From Saccharofermentans sp. (lineage in GTDB: Bacteria > Bacillota > Clostridia > Saccharofermentanales > Saccharofermentanaceae), in NCBI GenBank assembly GCA_024692235.1, contig JAILMW010000018.1, positions 1 through 64,000 of the forward strand: a stretch of 64,000 nt of DNA, given 5' to 3'. Numbering within the stretch: the first letter of the stretch is position 1; each line of letters starts with the position of its first letter. The notes below the pieces were generated by a model. The model searched no databases and was not told the origin of the DNA. It worked only from the letters and a program-made list of their open reading frames with translations. This document shows, one piece after another, positions 1 through 8,221 of this stretch. A program made the translations under genes and the position numbers.

Positions 1-1047
1 AATTGCTTTATTCGCTGAATCTAATAAAAATAAATCATAATAATTTTTACCCGGATAAGACTCATAATACTCTATAGTTTTGCAATATTCCCATAATTCA
101 GGAATCTTGAAACAGCCATCAATCTGGCCTCTGGTTGCGCCCGTGATCTCAATGTCAGATATATTGGGAGCTTCAGGCATAATATAATAAATCTTTGCAT
201 TACCAACTGATGATACCAATATGGGATCAATATCATCAGGATCTTCCATGAGAGCCACTATAATATAATAAATGCCCGGTTTGATCTTCCCTTTATAATC
301 ACTCAGATTAAACGAGTTGGCTTTGGAGTCATCACTTTCGGGATCATATTGAAATGAATCTATAAGAATCTTCTGTGTACATGTATCCCAATAATCATCA
401 TCACACAGATATAATTTTACCGTCTCATAGCTGCCGCCGATAACATTAACATAAAGATTATAATCAGCAGTATCATTCTCGTTAAATGATATTTTCACAT
501 TAGTCGGTCCGCCAAGCATCTCTGTATCGCCGGACTCTTCTTCGATCAGCGCGTCATCCGTTAATGATTCAACCTCATCATCAAGCTCAATATCGCTCTC
601 TTCTGTACAGCTCTCCTCTTCCGCCTCTGAAAGATCAGGCTCTTCGGATTCAACAGCTTCAGACTCATTCTCCTCATCGGACGAACTGTCTAAAGACGAA
701 GTAGCATCCTCAGATGATTCCTCCGAGGATACAATCTCCGGATCTGTCACGGACTCAGTCTCTGATTCATTCTCAGATAACGAAGGCTCAACATCATCAG
801 ATCCGTCCTCAGTATCCGTCACCTCGGCATCCTGCCTGTCCTCTGTACCCGTCATTGCGGCTTGATCATCCAAAGCATCAACTGTATCAGATGCCCCAAC
901 GGTCTCATTCTGCCCGCCGGAAGCCGCAGCTGCATCTATACCTGTGCTCATAAATGTCATGCATATCATTATGAGGGCAAGCATCATGCTTACAGTCCTT
1001 CTTATGATCATTTTGCCGGTTCTCCTAATCTTCCCTTGTCTCATCAT
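1..1047 (-). CDS. Secreted acidic Ser/Glu-rich protein, 3' end outside window
   Basis: The frame is open from about base 1047 to the window edge (349 codons, no stop), so the C-terminus is missing. Basic N-terminal residues are followed by a hydrophobic run (MMLALIMICMTFMSTG) and an AAAASG region, which reads as a signal peptide. Residues about 45-180 are dominated by Ser, Glu, Asp and Thr, like the spacer of a surface protein. From about residue 185 a folded, aromatic-rich region starts that I do not recognise. Two starts are possible: ATG 1047 behind AAAGGAAAGG, or ATG 1011 behind AGGAG with a 10-nt gap. Export is inferred; no anchor can be seen because the end is off the window. Confidence 0.7.
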   Translation of the reverse strand, partial: MMRQGKIRRTGKMIIRRTVSMMLALIMICMTFMSTGIDAAAASGGQNETVGASDTVDALDDQAAMTGTEDRQDAEVTDTEDGSDDVEPSLSENESETESVTDPEIVSSEESSEDATSSLDSSSDEENESEAVESEEPDLSEAEEESCTEESDIELDDEVESLTDDALIEEESGDTEMLGGPTNVKISFNENDTADYNLYVNVIGGSYETVKLYLCDDDYWDTCTQKILIDSFQYDPESDDSKANSFNLSDYKGKIKPGIYYIIVALMEDPDDIDPILVSSVGNAKIYYIMPEAPNISDIEITGATRGQIDGCFKIPELWEYCKTIEYYESYPGKNYYDLFLLDSANKAI

Positions 1048-1111
1048 ACCAACCTTTCCTTTACGTTATTCCCGCATTTACACTTATGCTTTTATCATAT
1101 GTGTCACAAAT

Positions 1112-1154
1112 AAAAAAATGGTGACAAATGCCTATTACAACATCTGTCACCATT
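1112..1154 (-). terminator. Rho-independent terminator after pckA
   Basis: A perfect 10-bp inverted repeat (AATGGTGACA at 1117-1126 with TGTCACCATT at 1145-1154, loop 18 nt) is followed on the minus strand by a run of seven T. It lies between the pckA stop and the next minus-strand gene. The long loop and A/T-rich ends make it moderate in strength. Confidence 0.6.
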
Positions 1155-1281
1155 ATAAACCATTTTAGCTTCGCATTAAATCATACAAATGTACGACAAC
1201 GCATTGCGTGTTCGCCCCGGGCTTTCAAAAACCGATAAAATCCATAAAACCCGAACGACACGTTTTTGCCCAAAGCAGATA

Positions 1282-2895
1282 TTAAAGCTTGGGACCTGCA
1301 GCAACGAGTGCCTTACCTGCATCATTGCCTGTGTACTTAGCAAAGTTCTTGATGAATCTGTCTGCAAGATCCTTAGCCTTTGTCTCCCACTCTGATGCAT
1401 CAGCATATGTATCACGAGGATCAAGGATTGCAGGATCTACGCCGGGAAGCTCTGTAGGAACCTCGAAGTCGAAGATCGGGATCTTCTTGGTAGGAGCCTT
1501 GTTAACGTCGCCGTTAAGGATGGCATCAATGATACCTCTTGTATCCTTGATTGAGATTCTCTTGCCTGTGCCGTTCCAACCTGTGTTAACGAGGTAAGCC
1601 TTAGCACCGCTCTTCTGCATCTTCTTAACGAGCTCCTCACCGTACTTGGTAGGATGAAGCTCAAGGAATGCCTGACCGAAGCAAGCTGAGAATGTAGGAG
1701 TAGGCTCTGTGATGCCTCTCTCTGTACCTGCAAGCTTAGCTGTGAATCCTGAAAGGAAGTAGTACTGAGTCTGCTCAGGTGTAAGAATAGATACGGGAGG
1801 AAGCACTCCAAACGCATCAGCTGAAAGGAATATTACATTCTCAGCTGCAGGACCTGCAGATGTAGGATTAACGTTAAGAACGATATTCTTAATATGATCG
1901 ATAGGATAAGATACACGAGTATTCTCTGTTACGCTCTTATCATCGAAATCGATCTTTCCATCATCAGCTACTGTTACGTTCTCAAGGAGAGCGTCTCTCT
2001 TGATAGCGTTGAAGATATCAGGCTCAGACTCCTTATCAAGGCCGATAACCTTTGCGTAGCATCCACCCTCGAAGTTGAATACGCCGTTGTCATCCCAGCC
2101 GTGCTCGTCATCACCGATAAGACGACGCTTAGGATCTGTAGAAAGAGTTGTCTTACCTGTACCGGAAAGACCGAAGAAGATTGCTGTGTGCTTACCGTCC
2201 ATATCGCAGTTAGCAGAGCAGTGCATGGAAGCGATACCCTTAAGAGGAAGGTAGTAGTTCATCATGGAGAACATACCCTTCTTCATCTCTCCGCCGTACC
2301 ATGTATTAAGGATAACCTGCTCACGGGACGTTGTGTTGAAAGCAACACATGTAGAAGAGTTAAGTCCGAGAGCCTCGTAGTTCTTAACCTCAGCCTTGGA
2401 AGCTGTGTAAACAACGAAGTCAGGCTCGAAGTTAGCGAGTTCCTCAGCAGAGGGCTTGATGAACATGTTTGTTACAAAGTGTGCCTGCCAAGCAACTTCC
2501 ATGATGAAGCGGACAGCCATTCTTGTATCCTTGTTAGCACCGCAGAAAGCGTCAACAACGAAAAGTCTCTTGCCAGAAAGTTCTTCCTGAGCAAGCTTCT
2601 TAACCTCAGCCCAAACCTCTTCAGTCATGGGGTGGTTATCATTCTTATACTCATCGGATGTCCACCAAACTGTATCCTTGGAGTTAGCATCCATAACAAT
2701 GTACTTATCTTTAGGGGAACGACCTGTGTAGATACCTGTCATAACGTTTACAGTGTCAAGCTCTGTAACCTTACCTACTTCGTAACCTGTAAGACCGGCC
2801 TTTGTCTCTTCCTCGAAAAGAAGCTCGTAAGAAGGATTGTGGACGATCTCCGTAGCACCGGTGATACCGTACTTGGATAAATCAATGTTTGCCAT
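1282..2895 (-). CDS. pckA: Phosphoenolpyruvate carboxykinase (ATP)
   Basis: Cytoplasmic enzyme interconverting oxaloacetate + ATP and phosphoenolpyruvate + CO2 + ADP. In anaerobic Clostridia it often runs in the CO2-fixing direction toward C4 acids. The 537-residue length matches the ATP-dependent family. The P-loop [11 protein letters not shown] and the following GDDEHGWD kinase-2 motif are intact, and RSPKDKY near residue 60 fits the substrate-binding region. ATG 2895 follows GAGGTG with 6-nt spacing. The gene is monocistronic, with a terminator downstream and a hairpin in its leader. Confidence 0.97.
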   Translation of the reverse strand: MANIDLSKYGITGATEIVHNPSYELLFEEETKAGLTGYEVGKVTELDTVNVMTGIYTGRSPKDKYIVMDANSKDTVWWTSDEYKNDNHPMTEEVWAEVKKLAQEELSGKRLFVVDAFCGANKDTRMAVRFIMEVAWQAHFVTNMFIKPSAEELANFEPDFVVYTASKAEVKNYEALGLNSSTCVAFNTTSREQVILNTWYGGEMKKGMFSMMNYYLPLKGIASMHCSANCDMDGKHTAIFFGLSGTGKTTLSTDPKRRLIGDDEHGWDDNGVFNFEGGCYAKVIGLDKESEPDIFNAIKRDALLENVTVADDGKIDFDDKSVTENTRVSYPIDHIKNIVLNVNPTSAGPAAENVIFLSADAFGVLPPVSILTPEQTQYYFLSGFTAKLAGTERGITEPTPTFSACFGQAFLELHPTKYGEELVKKMQKSGAKAYLVNTGWNGTGKRISIKDTRGIIDAILNGDVNKAPTKKIPIFDFEVPTELPGVDPAILDPRDTYADASEWETKAKDLADRFIKNFAKYTGNDAGKALVAAGPKL

Positions 2896-2923
2896 TTTTT
2901 ACACCTCGTCTCTTTATTTTTAC

Positions 2924-2941
2924 GCACAGCAAGAGCTGTGC
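2924..2941. promoter_or_regulatory. Perfect hairpin in the pckA 5' leader
   Basis: GCACAGC-aaga-GCTGTGC forms a 7-bp GC-rich stem with a 4-nt loop about 28 bp upstream of the pckA start. TTTTT follows it on the plus strand, giving a terminator-like form there, but no plus-strand gene ends here. On the minus strand it lies in the likely pckA untranslated leader, where such stems can stabilise mRNA. The role is inferred. Confidence 0.4.
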
Positions 2942-3016
2942 TTTTTCAAACTGCATCTATTGTACTACATAATTGCCAATATTAGTTCCACTTTTTTTTC
3001 GTGAATATATTTTTTG

Positions 3017-3045
3017 TTGAAAAATGACAGTTCTTACTCTATAAT
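3017..3045 (+). promoter_or_regulatory. Sigma-A promoter of tRNA-Leu
   Basis: TTGAAA (3017-3022), a 17-bp spacer and a perfect TATAAT (3040-3045) lie 42 bp before the mature 5' end of tRNA-Leu. Confidence 0.8.
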
Positions 3046-3087
3046 TCATTTGTTGTCTGAACAGGCATAGTGCAAAATGTTTATTTT

Positions 3088-3172
3088 GCGGGCGTGGCGG
3101 AATGGCAGACGCGGCAGACTCAAAATCTGTTGACCATAAATCGTGCGGGTTCAAGTCCCGCCGCCCGCACCA
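3088..3172 (+). tRNA. tRNA-Leu (anticodon CAA)
   Basis: The acceptor stem GCGGGCG pairs with CGCCCGC, and the 3' CCA is encoded. The 85-nt length reflects the long variable arm of class II tRNAs. The anticodon loop CTCAAAA gives CAA, reading UUG. The T arm contains GGTTCAAGTCC. It has its own promoter and a strong terminator. Confidence 0.96.
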
Positions 3173-3180
3173 TATCGTAG

Positions 3181-3220
3181 AAAAAGTTACCCTCGGCTTA
3201 CTGAACCGAGGGTAACTTTT
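3181..3220. terminator. Bidirectional terminator between tRNA-Leu and the SDR gene
   Basis: AAAAAGTTACCCTCGG (3181-3196) pairs perfectly with CCGAGGGTAACTTTTT (3205-3220) around an 8-nt loop. A and T runs flank the GC-rich core, so it can stop transcription in both directions. Confidence 0.9.
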
Positions 3221-3253
3221 TACTTTATATTCGATTTGAAAATCATTTAGTGA

Positions 3254-4027
3254 TCAGATAGCCGTATAACCGCCGTCAACTGCTATGTTCTGTCCTGTTA
3301 CGTAGGAAGAAGCAGGAGATGCAAGGAAAAGAGTACATGTATCGAGCTCTCCCTCCTTACCGTATCTCTCAACGGGTACTGCAGACTTCATGTAAGCCTG
3401 GAAATAATCGGAATCAAGTGTCTCAGCTGTAAGAGGTGTCCAGAAATAACCGGGGCAGATAGAATTAACTGTGATTCCCTGATTAGCCCACTCTGCAGCA
3501 AGAGCTCTTGTCATATTTACAACACCGCCCTTTGCAGCGTGGTAAGGAGCACAAGTAGCAGCCTTATTACCTACAAGACCGTACATGGAAGCGATATTGA
3601 TAACTCTTCCGTAGCCTGCAGGGATCATTGCCTTCTTAGCAACTGCTCTTGCAACTCTGAATGAACCGAAAAGATCGATGTTGAGCTCGTTATAGAACTG
3701 CTCATCAGTGATATCTACTGCGGGTGCTACTGCACCTGTACCTGCATTATTAATAAGGATATCGATACGGCCGAACTTATCATATGCTGCTGATACCATC
3801 TTCTCTACACTTTCAGTATCAGTGATGTCACAAGGTACTGCAAGAGTATCAACTCCGTATGTCTCCTTGATCTTGGAAGCAACTTCCTCGATAAGGTTCT
3901 GTCTTCTTGCTACTACAACGATATTACATCCCTGATTCGCAAGAGCCTCAGCCATCTGTACGCCAAGTCCTGTTGAACAACCGGTGACGATAGCGCACTG
4001 TCCTTTAAGATCAAAATAGTTTTTCAT
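3254..4027 (-). CDS. SDR-family dehydrogenase, gluconate 5-dehydrogenase-like
   Basis: Classical short-chain dehydrogenase of 257 residues. The cofactor motif TGCSTGLG is near residue 15, NNAG near 90, the catalytic Ser is in NIASMYG, and Tyr/Lys are in YHAAK. The sequence style (FDLKGQCAIVTG at the N-terminus, ITVNSICPGYFWTPLT, and C-terminal VDGGYTAI) is closest to gluconate 5-dehydrogenase or 2-deoxygluconate dehydrogenase enzymes of sugar-acid metabolism. ATG 4027 has a strong GGAGGAG site. No sugar-acid genes adjoin it, so the substrate is unproven; the fold assignment is secure. Confidence 0.85.
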   Translation of the reverse strand: MKNYFDLKGQCAIVTGCSTGLGVQMAEALANQGCNIVVVARRQNLIEEVASKIKETYGVDTLAVPCDITDTESVEKMVSAAYDKFGRIDILINNAGTGAVAPAVDITDEQFYNELNIDLFGSFRVARAVAKKAMIPAGYGRVINIASMYGLVGNKAATCAPYHAAKGGVVNMTRALAAEWANQGITVNSICPGYFWTPLTAETLDSDYFQAYMKSAVPVERYGKEGELDTCTLFLASPASSYVTGQNIAVDGGYTAI

Positions 4028-4107
4028 AATATTTCTCCTCCGGAAATAAATTATATATACCGAAAGATAATATAGTACATTTAGTTAGAGGCTGCAAACC
4101 CAAACGG

Positions 4108-5463
4108 CTATACATCAAGACGATATTTATCCTTGATATATGCTTTTAAATCGTCAAAAGGCTCATCCGCTTGAAGCTTCTCGATCTTCTGAACTGATAT
4201 ATCAATAGTGAACAAATTACCTGAAGAGATTAGTTTGTATCTGTCTTCCGACTGATCTTCGTCTTGGAATGCGATACATCCTTCTGTACCTTCCATATAA
4301 AGGAACATTTCTTTATCAAGGACTTTTACATAATTAAGTACATCCAGACTGTTCCGGAATATGAGGTCCTTATCCTGATGAGCATCGTATTTAAGTTCGA
4401 TATACATCCAGGCAGATCCGGGGTATGAATCGCAAGACAAGGAGACTACCTTATTATCTGCGTGCTCATTGTTATAAGAATCGATCACTTTCATCATATC
4501 GGTACGGTAAGTATTCTTGATAAATATCCTGTAACGAAGCATACGAAGATCAGATACAGTAACATCTGAGGCCGTTTCTGCCTTCTTTTCTTCGGCGGGC
4601 TTTATTTCCTCTTCAGCGATAACCTGTTCGGGGATCTTTTTAACCTCAGGTTTTATCTGCTCGACCTGCTCCTTTTTAACAGGAACAGGTTCAGGAGGCG
4701 TATCTTTCTTCTCTACAACAGGAACGGATATCGGTTTAAATGCAGACTTCATCTTAGAAGGAGCACTTTCCGTAGAAGATCCTTTCGAGGAAGAAATAAC
4801 TTTGCTGTCACGAGTTATAGTCTCTTCTTCCTGATTCGTCAGTATCATATTGTTCTTAGAATATCTTAAGATGCCATTCTTCTTAAGATAAGCAAGTTCA
4901 CCTGTGACAGATATCTTATCGTCACCGCTAAGATAATTGAGCGGTATATTTTTTACATTGCCCGAGCTGTCGGCAAAGACAAGTTTGGACAGGTCGGGTT
5001 CATAGCCTTTATAGCATCCTATAGGATAAAAGCTCGATGGTATCTTCTTATTTGAGAAAGTGATCTTCAGCCCTTTTGTGGTCAGCTCGAAATACTTGAT
5101 CGGTGCATCTCGTCCGATCTTAAACGATAAGATATAACAGATGAACGATAAGATCCAGATAACCAAAATGCCAAGTAATCCCATTTCAAATGATGATGAT
5201 GTAATACCAAATATGATTCCAGGCGCTAACCAAGGTATATGTACCCAGAACGCAAATACACATATGAATCGGACCAAAAATCTAAAGCCTTTAGAATGCC
5301 TGTAACAATAGTAAACTATCCTGTCCGGATCAAACTCCGATTTTTTGGTATGCTTTTTCTCGTATCTGCCAAGAGGTATAGCGATGATAATGAATAGAAT
5401 ATTCAATAATAAACTTGCGATCAATATGATAGAGAACAATTTAAGCGCATATGTAGGATCCAT
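4108..5463 (-). CDS. Unknown membrane protein with C-terminal KxYIKDK tail
   Basis: 451 residues, not recognised. Hydrophobic segments at about 9-32, 63-87 and 96-114 are followed by a beta-rich stretch (YFELTTKGLKITF onward, ~125-205) reminiscent of small PH-like domains in bacterial membrane proteins. A Pro/Glu/Lys-rich linker spans ~240-300. A second soluble region ends in KAYIKDKYRLDV. The next gene upstream ends in a very similar tail (KTFIRDKFYIDI), suggesting a functional pair. The SD is GGGAGG, about 13 nt before ATG 5463, a rather long gap. Confidence 0.75.
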   Translation of the reverse strand: MDPTYALKLFSIILIASLLLNILFIIIAIPLGRYEKKHTKKSEFDPDRIVYYCYRHSKGFRFLVRFICVFAFWVHIPWLAPGIIFGITSSSFEMGLLGILVIWILSFICYILSFKIGRDAPIKYFELTTKGLKITFSNKKIPSSFYPIGCYKGYEPDLSKLVFADSSGNVKNIPLNYLSGDDKISVTGELAYLKKNGILRYSKNNMILTNQEEETITRDSKVISSSKGSSTESAPSKMKSAFKPISVPVVEKKDTPPEPVPVKKEQVEQIKPEVKKIPEQVIAEEEIKPAEEKKAETASDVTVSDLRMLRYRIFIKNTYRTDMMKVIDSYNNEHADNKVVSLSCDSYPGSAWMYIELKYDAHQDKDLIFRNSLDVLNYVKVLDKEMFLYMEGTEGCIAFQDEDQSEDRYKLISSGNLFTIDISVQKIEKLQADEPFDDLKAYIKDKYRLDV

Positions 5464-5533
5464 AAAACTACACTATCCTCCCTGCTTCTTATTCCGAGTT
5501 TGATTCTAACATATACCTTGCTCTGTTCGTGTA

Positions 5534-5836
5534 TCAGATATCAATATAGAACTTATCCCTGATAAAAGTCTTAGGATCTTCTGAAATATCCGATGTCGGA
5601 TCAGGTATCATCTCAGATGTATCATTATCGAAGATAAATCCCTTCTTATTCTTGATGCATGCGATCTCTTTCCTTCCATTAAGATAAGCTGCAAGATCAT
5701 CCTCTGAAGAATATGAAGGAGTTTGAGACCGATTATTATCAGATATTCCCACAAATGCCGTAAGTATTATGAGAAGTAATACTATTAACGATGTAACCGC
5801 GAATAACTGAACAGCTAATGTATCTATTATATCCAT
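5534..5836 (-). CDS. Small single-pass membrane protein with shared C-terminal tail
   Basis: About 100 residues: one hydrophobic segment (LFAVTSLIVLLLIILTAFVG) near the N-terminus, a polar linker, and a C-terminal tail KTFIRDKFYIDI like that of the downstream 451-residue protein. I chose ATG 5836. A TTG at 5902 gives a longer form behind GGAGG, but that TTG sits in the T-run of the tRNA-Thr terminator. Between ATG 5836 and the nearest purine-rich site (GGGGGA, 5861-5866) there is a GATCAC-TTTC-GTGATC hairpin. Function unknown. Confidence 0.6.
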   Translation of the reverse strand: MDIIDTLAVQLFAVTSLIVLLLIILTAFVGISDNNRSQTPSYSSEDDLAAYLNGRKEIACIKNKKGFIFDNDTSEMIPDPTSDISEDPKTFIRDKFYIDI

Positions 5837-5897
5837 AATATAAAGATCACTTTCGTGATCTCCCCCTACTTCCAATACTATAACGTAAAACAATAAA

Positions 5898-5931
5898 AAC
5901 AAAAAGTTCCTCCCGATAAGGAAGGAACTTT
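5898..5931 (-). terminator. Terminator of tRNA-Thr
   Basis: AAAGTTCCT (5903-5911) pairs with AGGAACTTT (5923-5931). On the minus strand the stem is followed by a T-rich run, directly after the tRNA 3' end. Confidence 0.8.
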
Positions 5932-5937
5932 AGAAAT

Positions 5938-6012
5938 TGGAGCCAATGGTGGGAATCGAACCCACGACCTATTCATTACGAGTGAATTGCTCTACCCCTG
6001 AGCCACATTGGC
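5938..6012 (-). tRNA. tRNA-Thr (anticodon CGT)
   Basis: The acceptor stem GCCAATG pairs with CATTGGC, the discriminator base is T, and CCA is encoded. It is 75 nt long. The anticodon loop CTCGTAA gives CGT, reading ACG. The D arm has GGCTCAGGGGTAGAGC and the T arm GGTTCGATTCC. Promoter and terminator are both present. Confidence 0.95.
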
Positions 6013-6025
6013 ATGTGCGCCTAAA

Positions 6026-6054
6026 AATATACTAATTCAGGCGCGATATGTCAA
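6026..6054 (-). promoter_or_regulatory. Promoter of tRNA-Thr
   Basis: On the minus strand, TTGACA (6049-6054), a 17-bp spacer and TATATT (6026-6031) lie 13 bp before the tRNA. The -35 element abuts the ahcY stop codon. Confidence 0.8.
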
Positions 6055-6055
6055 G

Positions 6056-7315
6056 TTAGAAATCCCATGAAGAGATATACTTCTCCTGCTCGGGAGTAAG
6101 CTTATCGATAGTGATCTCCTTAGTGGCAAGAAGGATCTCCGCTACTCTGTTATCGATCTCTTCGGGAGTCTGGATAACCTTCTTATCAAGATCCTTACCG
6201 TACTTGGCAATATACCTTGCAGACTGTGCCTGAAGAGCAAAGCTCATGTCCATGATCTCAACAGGATGACCGTCACCTGCAGCAAGATTAACAAGTCTTC
6301 CTTCTGCGATAACACAGACGGTATTACCATTAGGAAGCTTATAGCCGATGATGTTGTTACGAAGCTCTGTGGCATCCGTAGCGATCTCTTTAAGTTCCTT
6401 AACGCTTACCTCACAGTCAAAATGCCCTGCATTACAACAGATAGCACCGTCCTTCATAGCCTCGAAATGCCTCTTGACGATAACATCTTCACAACCTGTA
6501 ACAGTTACGAAGAAATCACCTTCCTTAGCAGCATCGTCCATAGTCATTACTTCGTAGCCTTCCATAAGAGCCTCGCAAGCCTTTACGGGATCTATCTCTG
6601 TAACGATTACCTTTGCACCAAGGCCCTTAGCTCTCATAGCTACGCCTCTGCCGCACATACCGTAACCAGCTACTACAACAGTCTTACCGGATACAACAAG
6701 GTTAGTTGTTGCCATGATTGCTGTCCATACTGATTGACCTGTTCCGAATCTGTTGTCGAAGAGGTGCTTACATCTTGCATCGTTAACTGCAACTACGGGA
6801 TAAGAAAGCTTTCCTTCCTTCTCAAGGATCTCAAGTCTGTGAACACCTGTTGTTGTCTCCTCGCAGCCGCCGATGAGGTTTCTTCCAAGATCCTTACACT
6901 CGGAATGAAGGAGCATAGCAAGATCTCCGCCGTCATCAATAACGATATCGGGAACAAAGTCAAGAGCCATCTTAAGGTGCTTAATATAATCCTTCTCATC
7001 AACACCGTGAACGGCATATACATGAAGATCGCCTGAAGCAGCAAGAGCAGCGGCAACATCATCCTGTGTAGATAAGGGATTACAACCTGTGAGCGCTACA
7101 TCAGCACCGCCTCTTGCAAGAGCTCTCGCAAGACAAGCTGTCTTAGCTTCAACATGAACTGATACGGATATCTTCATACCCTTGAAAGGCTGCTCATCGA
7201 TAAGTTCCTTCTCGATAGCTCTTAACACAGGCATATTCCTGTATGCCCATTCGATCTTCTCCTTACCATAGGGAGCAAGGTTGATGTCTTTTACTTCGTA
7301 AGCGGGAATACTCAT
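6056..7315 (-). CDS. ahcY: Adenosylhomocysteinase
   Basis: Cleaves S-adenosylhomocysteine reversibly to adenosine and homocysteine, removing the product inhibitor of methyltransferases. The 419 residues match the shorter prokaryotic form. The NAD-binding motif VVAGYGMCGRG follows the substrate-domain motif FDNRFGTGQS, and NAGHFDCEV supplies conserved active-site residues. The C-terminus KYISSWDF is short. It starts 1 nt after the punA stop, so the two are cotranscribed and form a purine/methyl-cycle salvage pair. Confidence 0.96.
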   Translation of the reverse strand: MSIPAYEVKDINLAPYGKEKIEWAYRNMPVLRAIEKELIDEQPFKGMKISVSVHVEAKTACLARALARGGADVALTGCNPLSTQDDVAAALAASGDLHVYAVHGVDEKDYIKHLKMALDFVPDIVIDDGGDLAMLLHSECKDLGRNLIGGCEETTTGVHRLEILEKEGKLSYPVVAVNDARCKHLFDNRFGTGQSVWTAIMATTNLVVSGKTVVVAGYGMCGRGVAMRAKGLGAKVIVTEIDPVKACEALMEGYEVMTMDDAAKEGDFFVTVTGCEDVIVKRHFEAMKDGAICCNAGHFDCEVSVKELKEIATDATELRNNIIGYKLPNGNTVCVIAEGRLVNLAAGDGHPVEIMDMSFALQAQSARYIAKYGKDLDKKVIQTPEEIDNRVAEILLATKEITIDKLTPEQEKYISSWDF

Positions 7316-7316
7316 A

Positions 7317-8165
7317 TCATACGCTCCATTTCTTAATAAAATTCTTTACCAGATCACAGTTGGATCTTGATGACTTATTGGCATTTTCCATGACTTCCTC
7401 ATGGGTAAGTGCGGTCTTGCTGATACCTGCAGCAAGATTGGAGATGCAGGATACTGCAGCAACCTTGATACCGCAATGAGCTGCTACTATTGCTTCAGGA
7501 ACAGTAGACATACCTACTGCACCTACACCGAGCATCTTCAATGCTCTTATCTCTGCAGGTGACTCGTACTGAGGACCTTTACTGTAAGAGTATATACCCT
7601 TATGAAGTGTGATTCCAAGCTCTCGTGATGTCTCAAGAAGAAGCTCGACACAAGCCTTATCGTAGATAAATGACTGATCGGGGAATCTTACACCGAATTC
7701 ATCGAGATTAGGACCTCTTAAAGGTGAATCGCAGTTAAAGGATAAATGATCCTCTATTACCATAAGGTCAGAAGGCTTCATCTCATCAAGAAGTCCGCCT
7801 GCCGCATTTGTAAGGAAAAGAAGCTTAACGCCGAGCTTACTCATAACTCTTACATAAAGAGTACAGACAGAAGTATCGTATCCTTCGTAATAATGGAATC
7901 TTCCGGACATCATGAATACTCTCTTGCCTTCAAGCGTACCGATTATAAGTCTGCCCTCATGGCCGGGCACAGTAGATACAGGGAATCCGGGAATGTCAGC
8001 ATAAGGAATAGATATGCAATCCTCACATTCAGAGGCAAGAGGCGCAAGACCCGAACCTAAGACTATGCACACAGAAGGAACTTCCTTATCAGCAGGAAGA
8101 AATCCCTTTATGTAATCAGCAGCTGATCTAACAGAGTTCATATAGGAAGCAACATCAGTTATCAT
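7317..8165 (-). CDS. punA: Purine nucleoside phosphorylase, trimeric type
   Basis: Phosphorolysis of inosine or guanosine to free base and ribose-1-phosphate. The phosphate-binding motif VLGSGL is near residue 35, VPGHEGRLIIG near 67 and GRFHYYEGY near 90. Conserved Glu and Met in KGPQYESPAEIR and VGMSTVPE, then SNLAAGIS, follow the trimeric PNP pattern. At 282 residues it is normal length. ATG 8165 follows AAGGAG. It is first of a punA-ahcY pair; this PNP class normally does not use adenosine, so a deaminase elsewhere would have to link the two steps. Confidence 0.93.
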   Translation of the reverse strand: MITDVASYMNSVRSAADYIKGFLPADKEVPSVCIVLGSGLAPLASECEDCISIPYADIPGFPVSTVPGHEGRLIIGTLEGKRVFMMSGRFHYYEGYDTSVCTLYVRVMSKLGVKLLFLTNAAGGLLDEMKPSDLMVIEDHLSFNCDSPLRGPNLDEFGVRFPDQSFIYDKACVELLLETSRELGITLHKGIYSYSKGPQYESPAEIRALKMLGVGAVGMSTVPEAIVAAHCGIKVAAVSCISNLAAGISKTALTHEEVMENANKSSRSNCDLVKNFIKKWSV

Positions 8166-8186
8166 AAGCTTTCTCCTTACATTAAA

Positions 8187-8212
8187 ACAAAGCCCATTTA
8201 CATGGGCTTTGT
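8187..8212 (-). terminator. Terminator after secA
   Basis: ACAAAGCCCA and TGGGCTTTGT form a perfect 10-bp stem around 6 nt, followed on the minus strand by TTT. It lies between the secA stop and the punA start, so any punA promoter must overlap it or punA relies on readthrough. Confidence 0.8.
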
Positions 8213-8221
8213 ATCATTTGA

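Noticed and set aside
1894..2880. 328-codon open frame on the plus strand
   Set aside because: Lies wholly antisense to pckA, whose motifs are complete; it has no credible start and no family resemblance.
5837..5902. TTG start at 5902 for the small membrane protein
   Set aside because: The TTG is part of the T-run of the tRNA-Thr terminator, so only readthrough RNA would carry it; the ATG at 5836 is preferred, though not proven.
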